This document shows, one piece after another, positions 34,626 to 42,057 of a stretch of 52,912 nt of DNA. The notes below the pieces were generated by a model. The model did no database searches. It was not told the origin of the DNA and worked only from the letters and a program-made list of their open reading frames with translations. Source of the stretch: an uncultured Bacteroidales bacterium (lineage in GTDB: Bacteria > Bacteroidota > Bacteroidia > Bacteroidales > Bacteroidaceae); NCBI GenBank assembly GCA_902798685.1, contig CADBXO010000020.1, forward strand, positions 1-52,912. The letters are read 5' to 3'. Position 1 is the stretch's first letter; the number at the start of each line of letters is the position of its first letter. Both the position numbers and the translations under genes were made by a program.

Positions 34626-34838
34626 ACGTTAGGGAACTGTAGTACGTGTAGCGCGGATTCCATCCCTAAGGTAGGGGGTCGCGCGGGAAATACGCAGGTT
34701 TGTGCGTGACCTTAGGGAAGATTTGTGCGTTGTGGGGCTTTTGGCTCCCTAAGGTAGAGGGAAAAATGGTGATATCGCGGGCTAAGCGGTGACCTTAGGG
34801 AGAGAATGCTGGATGTGGGGCTTTTGGCTCCCTAAGGT
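34626..34838. repeat. Three 83-bp-period units, each with a 9-bp inverted repeat
   Basis: ACCTTAGGG (first copy ACGTTAGGG) occurs at 34626, 34709 and 34792, exactly 83 bp apart. Each copy is followed 38 bp later by its inverse complement CCCTAAGGT (34664, 34747, 34830). Units 2 and 3 also share TGTGGGGCTTTTGGCT just before the right arm. The third unit is cut short by the end of the convergent hydrolase gene. No open frame spans the units. The role is unknown. Confidence 0.85.
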
Positions 34839-34845
34839 CGATGGG

Positions 34846-35424
34846 TTAGAGGCCCAGAATCTGTTTGATCTGGGGAACTACTGCGGTTTTGAGGGATTTG
34901 TCGTTGAGCCTGTGCTCACCGTCAAAACGCTGGGCGTTGGAGTAGTATTTCTTGAAGAGGTCATAGCAGTTGACTGTAGTGTCATGCATGCCGAACAGAC
35001 CGTAGGTGTTCTCGCGGTCAAAATCGGTGATGCCCTTGAACTGCTGACGCTCCATCATGTTGAAGTTCTTGATGATCTGTCCCGTTATCTTGAAGGTCTT
35101 GGCGCCGTCCTTGCGTCCGTTCTGGAAAGGGTAGGTGGTGTTGGCCTTCATGACCTTTGACATGGTGGACATGTTGAATGAGGGGTTAACGCAGATCTTT
35201 TTGTAGCCGAACATCTGCTGGGCGTACATGGCACCCATTGATGTTCCTACAATGATATCGGGTTTCTGCTCTTCGACGTACTGACGCAGGTAGGGTAGTG
35301 CCTCTGCGGGATCCACGGGGATATCGGGAGCAACGACCTCAAGTTCGGGAAGCATGTGGCGAAGGCTCTCGACCGTGCCGCTTGCACCCGATGACATGAA
35401 ACCGTGAAAGTAGACAAGTTTCAT
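34846..35424 (-). CDS. YqiA/UPF0227-type alpha/beta-hydrolase (esterase)
   Basis: This 192-residue small alpha/beta-hydrolase has the N-terminal YFHGFMSSGASGT (oxyanion-hole region), the nucleophile elbow GTSMGAMYAQ (G-x-S-x-G), a late Asp in LFGMHDTTVN and His in DGEHRLND. This spacing matches the YqiA esterases, which hydrolyse short acyl esters; the physiological substrate is unknown. The ATG overlaps the proC stop by one base (TAATG), so the two are cotranslated. The end of the gene abuts the 83-bp repeats. Confidence 0.85.
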   Translation of the reverse strand: MKLVYFHGFMSSGASGTVESLRHMLPELEVVAPDIPVDPAEALPYLRQYVEEQKPDIIVGTSMGAMYAQQMFGYKKICVNPSFNMSTMSKVMKANTTYPFQNGRKDGAKTFKITGQIIKNFNMMERQQFKGITDFDRENTYGLFGMHDTTVNCYDLFKKYYSNAQRFDGEHRLNDKSLKTAVVPQIKQILGL

Positions 35425-36212
35425 TACTTGCCGGCCTTAAGACCCTTGATGACTGCGTTGGTGAATCCGGCCTCCTCCATGGCGTTCAGACCCTTGATGG
35501 TGATACCGCCGGGGGTGGTAACCTTGTCGACCTCCTGCTCGGGATGTGAGCCGTGAGCCAGAAGCAGTTCTACAGCACCCTTGATGGTACCAAGAACAAT
35601 CTCCTGAGCATCCTTGGGATAGAAGCCCATCTCTACGCCGCCCTCAACATTGGCACGGATATAACGGAATACGTATGCTATGCCGCAAGATGCAAGAGCT
35701 GTACCTGCGGTCATCTGCTTCTCCTCAACCTGCTTTGCAAAACCTACCTGACCGAAGAGCTTCTGGATAAGGTCCAGATTCTTCTTGGTGGCAGTGTTTG
35801 AGCAGTAGAAGAACACACCTGCACCGACCTCAACTGCGATGTTGGGGATAAGGTAAACAACCTGGGCCTTCTCAGAGCCTTTCTCAAAAAGCTCGGCAAG
35901 CTTGTCCAGACCTACACCGGCGGCGATTGAAATGATAAGCTGCTTCTTGTAGTCAAGAGCATCCTTCACCTCCTCGACTGCAGAGGGCAGAATCCACGGC
36001 TTTACAGCAAACAGTACAATGTCAGCACCCTTGACAGCCTTAGCGTTCTCCTTTGATATTCCGATGCCCGGAACATCCTTCTTGAGTGTGTCAAGTGTTG
36101 CGTCACTACGGTCACAGCAGGTAATATCCTTTGCTGCGAAAACCTTCTTTGCTGCAAATCCTCTAGCGATAGCGCCTCCCATGTTTCCAGCGCCGATGAT
36201 TGTGATCTTCAT
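35424..36212 (-). CDS. proC: Pyrroline-5-carboxylate reductase
   Basis: This 262-residue enzyme makes proline by NAD(P)H-dependent reduction of pyrroline-5-carboxylate. It has the Rossmann start ITIIGAGNMGGAIARGF, VLFAVKPW, the SIAAGVGLDKL stretch and VYLIPNIAVEVGAG. The C-terminal dimer domain contains TALASCGIAYVFRYIRA and the signature region VTTPGGITIKGLNAMEEAG. It is the first gene of the two-gene unit with the YqiA-like esterase. A weak -7-like TAACTTCG lies at 36235-36242. Confidence 0.95.
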   Translation of the reverse strand: MKITIIGAGNMGGAIARGFAAKKVFAAKDITCCDRSDATLDTLKKDVPGIGISKENAKAVKGADIVLFAVKPWILPSAVEEVKDALDYKKQLIISIAAGVGLDKLAELFEKGSEKAQVVYLIPNIAVEVGAGVFFYCSNTATKKNLDLIQKLFGQVGFAKQVEEKQMTAGTALASCGIAYVFRYIRANVEGGVEMGFYPKDAQEIVLGTIKGAVELLLAHGSHPEQEVDKVTTPGGITIKGLNAMEEAGFTNAVIKGLKAGK

Positions 36213-36282
36213 AATTGGAATAAGTTTGATTGCGCGAAGTTAGTTATTTTTTTTAAAAGGTATTTCATCCATCTCCATCCAC

Positions 36283-36310
36283 AAAAAAAGGCGCCCTATT
36301 TGGACGCCTT
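36283..36310 (-). terminator. Terminator downstream of tRNA-Tyr
   Basis: AAGGCG pairs with CGCCTT with an inner CC/GG after one mismatch, and a run of T follows on the minus strand. It ends the TPR/tRNA transcript and separates it from proC. Confidence 0.8.
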
Positions 36311-36316
36311 AATTTG

Positions 36317-36399
36317 TGGGTGAAGATGGATTCGAACCACCGAAGTCGAGAGACAGCAGATTTACAGTCTGCCCCATTTGGCCACTCTGGAATTCACCC
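36317..36399 (-). tRNA. tRNA-Tyr (GTA)
   Basis: An 83-nt class II tRNA is on the minus strand. The 7-bp acceptor stem is GGGTGAA/TTCACCC with discriminator A. The anticodon arm reads GACTGTAAATC with GTA in the loop, a long variable arm precedes the T arm, and the T loop reads GGTTCGAATCC. The 3' CCA is not encoded. It lies 16 nt downstream of the TPR gene stop and is probably processed from the same transcript. Confidence 0.95.
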
Positions 36400-36415
36400 A
36401 GCCTGAAAACCTTTC

Positions 36416-37105
36416 TTACTTGCTTGTAAGACGGGCTATGAATTTGTCTGCCTCGATACCCTCTTCTGACTCGGGGTACTGGGCCTTGATGAGCTTGTAG
36501 ATCTTGACAGCCTGTGCGGGTTTGTCAATTGCCTCGTAGATGAGACCGGCCTGCATGTAGTAGTAGGGTGAAAGCAGACCGTTGTCAGCCTTCTTGGCAG
36601 CCTTCTCAAAAGCGGCGATAGCCTTGTTGTACTCACCTGCAGTGGCGTAGCAGTGACCGAGTGCACCCAGAGCTGCGGGAGCTACCATCTGGTCCTTACC
36701 GCTGAACTTCTCAAGATACTTCTGAGCAACTTCCATGCTGTCCAGCTGAGCGTAGCAGAGACCTGCATAGAGACCGGCCAGCTTACCTGCCTTGGTGCTC
36801 TTGTACTGCTTTGAGAGCTCCTCGAATCCCTCGAAACCGTAAGCGTCACCGTTCAGTGCTGTTGAGTAGTCACCGTTGATGAAATAGGTCTCACCGGGGA
36901 AGATAGCCTCAGCGGCCTTCTCCTGACGGGGCTGAGCCACCTTGGTAACATAAAGCATGCTGCCGGCGATGATTACTATGATTGCTATGAGGCAACCGAA
37001 GATGGTCTTCTTGTTGTTCTCAAAAAACTGTTCTGACTTGCTCAGAGCCTGCTCAAGGCTTTTCTGATCCTGCTTGGGAGCGGGGTTAACTGCTTTCTTT
37101 GCCAT
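36416..37105 (-). CDS. Membrane-anchored tetratricopeptide-repeat protein
   Basis: This 229-residue protein has a charged N-terminal cytoplasmic tail (about 1-33), one transmembrane helix (TIFGCLIAIIVIIAGSMLYV, about 34-53) and TPR-like helical pairs (about 75-225). Examples are AAPAALGALGHCYATAGEYNKAIAAFEKAA and YYMQAGLIYEAIDKPAQAVKIYKLI, given here as two stretches. It resembles YfgM-type periplasmic chaperone-adaptor proteins in layout. The -7 element at 37128-37135 supports the start. It is divergent from recF and upstream of tRNA-Tyr in the same transcript. Confidence 0.85.
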   Translation of the reverse strand: MAKKAVNPAPKQDQKSLEQALSKSEQFFENNKKTIFGCLIAIIVIIAGSMLYVTKVAQPRQEKAAEAIFPGETYFINGDYSTALNGDAYGFEGFEELSKQYKSTKAGKLAGLYAGLCYAQLDSMEVAQKYLEKFSGKDQMVAPAALGALGHCYATAGEYNKAIAAFEKAAKKADNGLLSPYYYMQAGLIYEAIDKPAQAVKIYKLIKAQYPESEEGIEADKFIARLTSK

Positions 37106-37127
37106 TTCGTCTTTTTGTTAGCGGGTG

Positions 37128-37135
37128 CAAAAATA
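37128..37135 (-). promoter_or_regulatory. -7 element (TATTTTTG) of the TPR gene and tRNA-Tyr
   Basis: A perfect TAnnTTTG lies 22 nt before ATG 37105. A TTTA (37154-37157) at close to the -33 distance is a partial match. Confidence 0.6.
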
Positions 37136-37180
37136 GTCATTTTTTACTTTCTGTAAACATTTTGGCTCAAAATAATTGAC

Positions 37181-37188
37181 TAATTTTG
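37181..37188 (+). promoter_or_regulatory. -7 element (TAATTTTG) of recF
   Basis: A perfect TAnnTTTG lies 29 nt before ATG 37218. It overlaps the upstream in-frame ATG (37176) region, which argues for 37218 as the true start. Confidence 0.6.
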
Positions 37189-37217
37189 TGTTGCTATCAA
37201 CCCCGATTATACCCTAT

Positions 37218-38309
37218 ATGCAACTGGAACATCTGTTTGTGCAGGATTACCGCAACATTCTGCAGGCCGACTTGGATTTTTCACCCAAGCTGAACTGTTT
37301 TGTGGGTAAGAACGGTATGGGTAAGACCAACCTTCTGGATGCGGTTTACTGCCTCTCTTTCTGCAAGAGTTCCATAAGCCAGACGGAGAGTCTCACTATC
37401 CGTCACGGGGCCGAATGCTACCAGTTGCAGGGCTCATACAGGACTCCAATGGGTGAGAGGACCGTCATAGGTTGCGTGTCAAAGAACAAGAGCAAGCAGC
37501 TTAAGCGTGACGGCAAGGATTATCAGAGATTTTCGGACCATATAGGTTATATCCCTTTGGTTATGGTGTCACCTCAGGATACTGAGCTGATATCGGGCGG
37601 AAGTGAAGAGCGCCGCCGTTTCATGGACATAATCATCTCACAATACGACTCAGAGTACCTGAAACTCCTTATATCATATAATAAGGCGGTGCAGCAGCGT
37701 AACGCCTTGCTTAAGATGGAGGTGGAGCCGGACCGCGAGCTGTTCCTTATGTGGGAGCAGACTATGGCCGATACGGGTCAGAAGATCTTTGAGAAGCGCC
37801 GTGCGCTGACCGACCGTCTGGTGCCCTATTTCCAGGAGATGTATTCTCTTATAGGCGATGCCTCTGAGCAGGTTTCGCTCTCATATACATCACACGCACA
37901 GCGCGGCGACCTTCTGAAACAGTTTGAAGAGGGCCGAGGCCTGGACCGCGCTGCGGGTTATTCGCTGCACGGTATCCACAAGGATGAGCTTGAGATGAAC
38001 CTGGACGGTTATCCAATACGCCGTGAGGGGTCTCAGGGCCAGAACAAGAGTTATCTGGTTGCTCTCAAGCTGGCGCAGTACCGTCTGCTCAAGGAGTCCT
38101 GCGGCAAGCGTCCCATTCTGCTTCTGGATGATATTTTTGACCGTCTGGATGCAGTCAGGGTGGGGCGTATCATCGCGTTGGTATCGGACAACGACAAATT
38201 CGGTCAGGTATTCATTACCGATGTGGACCGCAACCATATTGACGGCATCATGGAGCAGGCCGGATGTGATTACCGAGTGTTTACCGTTCAGGACGGTCAG
38301 GTTTTATGA
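37218..38309 (+). CDS. recF: DNA replication/repair protein RecF
   Basis: This 363-residue RecF is an SMC-like ATPase that loads RecA at gaps with RecO and RecR. Visible are the N-terminal LEHLFVQDYRNI, Walker A GKNGMGKTN, the SGGSEERRRFMD segment, the ABC-type signature region SQGQNKSYLVALKLAQ and Walker B LLLDDIFDRLD. The start at 37218 gives the standard N-terminus. Its stop overlaps the next gene by 4 nt (ATGA). Confidence 0.95.
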   Translation: MQLEHLFVQDYRNILQADLDFSPKLNCFVGKNGMGKTNLLDAVYCLSFCKSSISQTESLTIRHGAECYQLQGSYRTPMGERTVIGCVSKNKSKQLKRDGKDYQRFSDHIGYIPLVMVSPQDTELISGGSEERRRFMDIIISQYDSEYLKLLISYNKAVQQRNALLKMEVEPDRELFLMWEQTMADTGQKIFEKRRALTDRLVPYFQEMYSLIGDASEQVSLSYTSHAQRGDLLKQFEEGRGLDRAAGYSLHGIHKDELEMNLDGYPIRREGSQGQNKSYLVALKLAQYRLLKESCGKRPILLLDDIFDRLDAVRVGRIIALVSDNDKFGQVFITDVDRNHIDGIMEQAGCDYRVFTVQDGQVL

Positions 38310-38596
38310 GAAAGACTGATTCCGAGAAGGTGGGCGGAGTGATCATGCAGTACCTCCGTGAGATGGGGTTGGAGACACCCCTGAACGAGCATCGTCTTAT
38401 CCAGGCATGGGACAAGGTGCTGGGTCCCGCCGTTTCCAGATACACCAAGGAGATCCGTATCTACAATCAGGTGCTTTTTGTGACGATAACATCGGCCGCA
38501 CTCCGCAATGAGCTGATGATGCGACGCACCGAACTCGTGGCCCGGCTGAATGCCGAAGCCGGAGCCCAGGTTATTACCCAAATCGTTTTGAAGTAA
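38306..38596 (+). CDS. DUF721 (DciA-like) protein
   Basis: This 96-residue DUF721 protein has the conserved W in LIQAWDKVLGPAV, followed by the domain's SRYTKEIRIYNQVLFVTITSA-type beta hairpin and ALRNELMMRRTELVARLN. DciA proteins of this family help load the replicative helicase in bacteria without DnaC/DnaI. Pairing with recF is a common arrangement. Its stop codon is immediately adjacent to the stop of the convergent protease gene. Confidence 0.85.
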   Translation: MRKTDSEKVGGVIMQYLREMGLETPLNEHRLIQAWDKVLGPAVSRYTKEIRIYNQVLFVTITSAALRNELMMRRTELVARLNAEAGAQVITQIVLK

Positions 38597-40198
38597 TTAC
38601 TTAAGAGTCTCGACAGCCTTGATGATTGTCGGGTCTGACTGGTTTATGAAGGCTATGTAGTCCTGCATATCCAGTGCGTCGTAGATGATGTTTCCGTAAA
38701 CGGCGGTGCGCATCTGCTTTCGAGCGGGAGCTGAAAGTCTGGTGTCACGTTTTACGCCGTTCTTTGAAGCGTACTCATAGAACTTTGAGAGCGCATTGTC
38801 AGCGTCAAGATACTGCTCTATCTCAGCGTAGGTCTTGAGCTTGGCAAGTGCCGCACGGTTGGTGTCGACGTACTTGAATGAGAACTTGTTGATGAGGCTC
38901 TTGCGAACTACGTCCGAATAGTATTTGGAGTAGCCGGTGGTGTCCTGTGCTACAAAGATGTCGGGCATGATGCCTCCGCCGCCGTAAACGGTTCGGCCGC
39001 CCTTGGTCTTGTAAACCTCATTCTCGTTCTGCTTGATGCTGTCGGCGCTGAAGAACTCTCCGTGCTCGTAGCGCTTTACTATGTCCATTGCGTAGTCCTC
39101 ATCGGACTCTCCGTAAGGCTTCTGGATGCATCGGCCCGAAGGGGTGTAGTAACGGGCGATGGTGATGCGGATGCTTGAACCGTCGGCAAAGTCGATGGGC
39201 TCCTGAACGAGTCCCTTGCCGAATGAGCGGCGTCCTACAACGGTACCGCGGTCGTTGTCCTGAATGGCTCCGGTGAATACCTCGGCTGCCGATGCCGATG
39301 ACTCGTCAATCATTACCACGAGCGGGATGGTCTGGTAGTGACCGTGACCGTCGGCGTACTGCTTGGCGATGGGGCTGTGGGCTCCCTGAGTGTATACTAT
39401 AAGGTCATTCTTGGGCAGGAACTGGTTGGCCATCTGGATGGCTGCACCCAGGTAACCGCCGGTGTTGCTGCGCATGTCGATGATGAGTTTCTTCATGCCC
39501 TTGCTGCTCAGGTCAGCCAGGCTGGTGAGCATCTCGGCGAATGTGGTCTCGGCGAACTTGTTTATCATTATGTAGCCGATGCCCTCCTCCGGTGAAATCA
39601 TGTATGCTGCGTCAACGCTCTTGACAGGAATGTCACCGCGTACGATGTTGAAATCAACCAGACCGGGCTCGCCGTTACGCATCACGCTGATCTTTACTGA
39701 TGTGCCCTTGGGGCCCTTGAGGTTCTTGACAACCTCATTGCTGGGGATTTTCTTTCCGGCAAAGAGGGAGTCGTTGATGAGTATGATGCGGTCACCGGCC
39801 AGCACTCCGACCTTCTCGGACGGACCTCCGTGGATGACGCTGTTAACGCGAACGGTATCCTCCTGGATGGAGAACTGGATTCCTATGCCTGAGAAACTTC
39901 CGTGGAGCTCATCATTGCTCTCCTGGGTCTCCTCGGCGGGATAGTATGCGGAGTGGGGGTCAAGTTCCTGCAGTATGGTGGGCAGTACACGGTCCATGAT
40001 GGAGTCCATATCAACTGCATCCACATATTTGCGGTCAATGGCCTTTATAAGTGTCTCGACTTTCTGTGAGCCGGGGCTGCCTGAACGGGCAAACTGCGGC
40101 TGGTGTCTCTTGAATATGCCTATCATGACTTCAATTCCGAGAAAGAAGCCCATGGTAAGAAGGAAAAGTATTCTGATGATTGTCTTAAGTGTCTTCAT
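38597..40198 (-). CDS. S41-family carboxyl-terminal processing protease
   Basis: This 533-residue CtpA-type serine protease has an N-terminal signal/anchor (about 8-30, IIRILFLLTMGFFLGIEVMI) and a PDZ domain (about 90-180, GIGIQFSIQEDTVRVNSV, then AGDRIILIND). In the S41 core the nucleophile Ser is in MIDESSASAAEVF and the general-base Lys in RRSFGKGLVQ. A C-terminal helical extension of about 140 residues follows. It processes exported proteins on the periplasmic face. It is the last gene of the Crp-like/dCMP deaminase/ctp unit, overlapping the deaminase by 4 nt. Confidence 0.93.
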   Translation of the reverse strand: MKTLKTIIRILFLLTMGFFLGIEVMIGIFKRHQPQFARSGSPGSQKVETLIKAIDRKYVDAVDMDSIMDRVLPTILQELDPHSAYYPAEETQESNDELHGSFSGIGIQFSIQEDTVRVNSVIHGGPSEKVGVLAGDRIILINDSLFAGKKIPSNEVVKNLKGPKGTSVKISVMRNGEPGLVDFNIVRGDIPVKSVDAAYMISPEEGIGYIMINKFAETTFAEMLTSLADLSSKGMKKLIIDMRSNTGGYLGAAIQMANQFLPKNDLIVYTQGAHSPIAKQYADGHGHYQTIPLVVMIDESSASAAEVFTGAIQDNDRGTVVGRRSFGKGLVQEPIDFADGSSIRITIARYYTPSGRCIQKPYGESDEDYAMDIVKRYEHGEFFSADSIKQNENEVYKTKGGRTVYGGGGIMPDIFVAQDTTGYSKYYSDVVRKSLINKFSFKYVDTNRAALAKLKTYAEIEQYLDADNALSKFYEYASKNGVKRDTRLSAPARKQMRTAVYGNIIYDALDMQDYIAFINQSDPTIIKAVETLK

Positions 40199-40629
40199 TT
40201 TTCAGCGTTCAAATCCAGGTATATAACTTCAATTCCTGCACGTTTGAGCAGGTCAACTCCGTCTGTGAGCCTGTATTGCTCGGTATAGATTACGCGTTTG
40301 ATGCCTGACTGGATAATCAGTTTTGCACACTCTATACAAGGAGATGCGGTGACATAAAGCGTTGCACCGTCGCTGCTGTTTGATGAGCGGGCCAGCTTGG
40401 TAATGGCATTGGCCTCAGCGTGGAGCACGTAGGGCTTTGAAACGTTGTTCTCATCTTCACATATGTTCTCGAATCCGGTAGGGGTACCGTTGTATCCGTC
40501 GGATATGATCATGTTGTTCTTTACTACCAGAGCACCCACCTTGCGACGTACGCAGTATGAGTTCTCGGCCCAGATCAGGGCCATTCTCGCATATCGGCGG
40601 TCAAGTGCCGCTTTCTTGGCTTCGTCCAT
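40195..40629 (-). CDS. Deoxycytidylate (dCMP) deaminase family protein
   Basis: This 144-residue zinc deaminase has the HAEANAI motif (His ligand and catalytic Glu) and the PCIECAK motif (two Cys ligands), with a substrate loop SDGYNGTPTGFENICED typical of dCMP deaminases. It converts dCMP to dUMP for thymidylate synthesis. It overlaps the protease gene by 4 nt and starts 1 nt after the regulator gene, within one operon. Confidence 0.92.
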   Translation of the reverse strand: MDEAKKAALDRRYARMALIWAENSYCVRRKVGALVVKNNMIISDGYNGTPTGFENICEDENNVSKPYVLHAEANAITKLARSSNSSDGATLYVTASPCIECAKLIIQSGIKRVIYTEQYRLTDGVDLLKRAGIEVIYLDLNAEK

Positions 40630-40630
40630 T

Positions 40631-41296
40631 TTAAATCAGGTTCTCAAGCGCGGGAATGAATATCTCCTTACGGCGCAGGGAGATGAGTCCCTGGGCTTCG
40701 AGGTTGTTCAGTTCTCGCGATACGTTAAGTCTTGTGGCATCCATCAGGAGTGCCAGGTCATTCATCTTGATGATGAGTTTCTTTGTTCCGTTCTGGATAT
40801 CGGACAAACCTTTTATGAATCGGATTATCCGGCCCCTGAGGTCTGTTCCCTCCATTGTCCAGACATGACTGTCAAGCAGTTGCACGCGGCCGCTCAGTAT
40901 GTTGAGCAGGTTCATGCGGCAGATGTTGTACTTGCCCAGTTCGGTATAGATGTACTGCTTGTCAACCATGAGGAAACTGCAGGAGGTGGCGGCGGTGTAG
41001 GTGCGCTGATAGGAACCTGCGCGGCCGAACATGGAGTAGGGCTCTATCAGGAAGGGGGCGTCAATCTGTTCCATGAATGACATGCTGCCTTCCATTCCTT
41101 CACGTGAGCTCTCCACGGTACCGTTGATGAGGAATGCGAAACTCTTGCATCTTTCACCTGCGCTGATTATGGTGCTGCCCTCTTCATATCGGACAAAATC
41201 CAGACGTATTTTCTGCAGCAGACTGTTGAAATCAGCCTGGCTCATACCCTGAAAAAGGGGGAGACTGAGCAGTGTGTCATACATCGGGAGTTCCAT
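40631..41296 (-). CDS. Crp/Fnr-family transcriptional regulator
   Basis: This 221-residue regulator (from ATG 41296) has an N-terminal cyclic-nucleotide-like sensor barrel (about 18-120), GSTIISAGERCKSFAFLINGTVE. A long dimer helix is followed by a winged-helix domain with MNDLALLMDATRLNVSRELNNL (split here: recognition helix ATRLNVSRELN). No Fe-S cysteines of the Fnr type are present. The first gene of the operon with dCMP deaminase and the protease, it may autoregulate. The -7 element 28 nt upstream supports this start against ATG 41356. Confidence 0.88.
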   Translation of the reverse strand: MELPMYDTLLSLPLFQGMSQADFNSLLQKIRLDFVRYEEGSTIISAGERCKSFAFLINGTVESSREGMEGSMSFMEQIDAPFLIEPYSMFGRAGSYQRTYTAATSCSFLMVDKQYIYTELGKYNICRMNLLNILSGRVQLLDSHVWTMEGTDLRGRIIRFIKGLSDIQNGTKKLIIKMNDLALLMDATRLNVSRELNNLEAQGLISLRRKEIFIPALENLI

Positions 41297-41323
41297 AATG
41301 CACCGGTTGATTGTAATTTCAGG

Positions 41324-41331
41324 CAAAGTTA
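41324..41331 (-). promoter_or_regulatory. -7 element (TAACTTTG) of the Crp-like operon
   Basis: A perfect TAnnTTTG on the minus strand lies between the two candidate starts (41296 and 41356) and so selects 41296. Confidence 0.6.
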
Positions 41332-41373
41332 CTTTTTTTTCTTTGCGGAGTGTCATTAATCCGAAGGAATCAC

Positions 41374-41381
41374 TATTTTTG
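41374..41381 (+). promoter_or_regulatory. -7 element (TATTTTTG) of the NfeD-like/flotillin operon
   Basis: A perfect TAnnTTTG lies 69 nt before ATG 41451, giving a leader of about 65 nt with no obvious structure. Confidence 0.5.
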
Positions 41382-41450
41382 TAGAAAAGTGGTCCTCTTT
41401 TTAAAGGCCATTCACGTAATGTTTAACAAACCAATAATTGTTTCTAACCT

Positions 41451-42026
41451 ATGATCGAATTATTTAATTCCCTGGAACCATTACAGAAGTTTTTCTGGAC
41501 TATCGCTTGTTGTGCATCTCTGGTATTTATCATTCAGACTATCATGACATTCATAGGACTGGGTACCGATACAGACGTCGATGCCGGTCCGATGGACGGA
41601 TCTGTTGATTCAATTGAAGACGGAGCCCTCAGCGGAGTGTTCTCATTCCGTAACCTGGTCAATTTCCTGCTCGGATACGGCTGGGCCGGCGTGCTCCTGT
41701 TTGACGATATTGAAAAACGCTGGCTGCTGCAGCTTGTGGCTATCGCAGTAGGTGTGCTGTTCGTGCTTGCATTCGTATTCATGTTCCGTCAGGTAATGAA
41801 GCTCTCTCATGACGGCAGTTTCAAGATGAGTGAGGCAGTAGGTCTCAAGGCCGATGTCTACCTGCGTATCCCGGCCGCCCGTGCAGGACGCGGCAAGGTG
41901 CAGGTCAGTGTAAAGGGTTCAATCCATGAGATTGACGCCGTTACTGACAATGACGCCGAGATTCCCACCGGCGGTCAGGTAGAGATTGTGGAAGCTCTCG
42001 GTGATGACCTTCTGCTTGTAAAATGA
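41451..42026 (+). CDS. NfeD-like membrane protein upstream of flotillin
   Basis: This 191-residue protein has three hydrophobic segments, at about 13-35 (FFWTIACCASLVFIIQTIMTF), 66-82 and 91-113 (LLQLVAIAVGVLFVLAFVFMF). A C-terminal small beta-barrel of the NfeD/OB type follows (about 120-191: GLKADVYLRIPAARAGRGKV, then GGQVEIVEALGDDLLLV). Short NfeD-like proteins are regularly encoded next to flotillins and are thought to act with them in membrane microdomains. The flotillin gene follows 31 nt downstream. Confidence 0.8.
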   Translation: MIELFNSLEPLQKFFWTIACCASLVFIIQTIMTFIGLGTDTDVDAGPMDGSVDSIEDGALSGVFSFRNLVNFLLGYGWAGVLLFDDIEKRWLLQLVAIAVGVLFVLAFVFMFRQVMKLSHDGSFKMSEAVGLKADVYLRIPAARAGRGKVQVSVKGSIHEIDAVTDNDAEIPTGGQVEIVEALGDDLLLVK

Positions 42027-42057
42027 AGTAATAACAATTTAATATTCAACACTTAAA

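Noticed and set aside
34626-34838. CRISPR array
   Set aside because: Only three units with an 83-bp period, the conserved parts are 9-bp inverted arms, part of the 'spacer' is itself repeated, and no cas genes are nearby.
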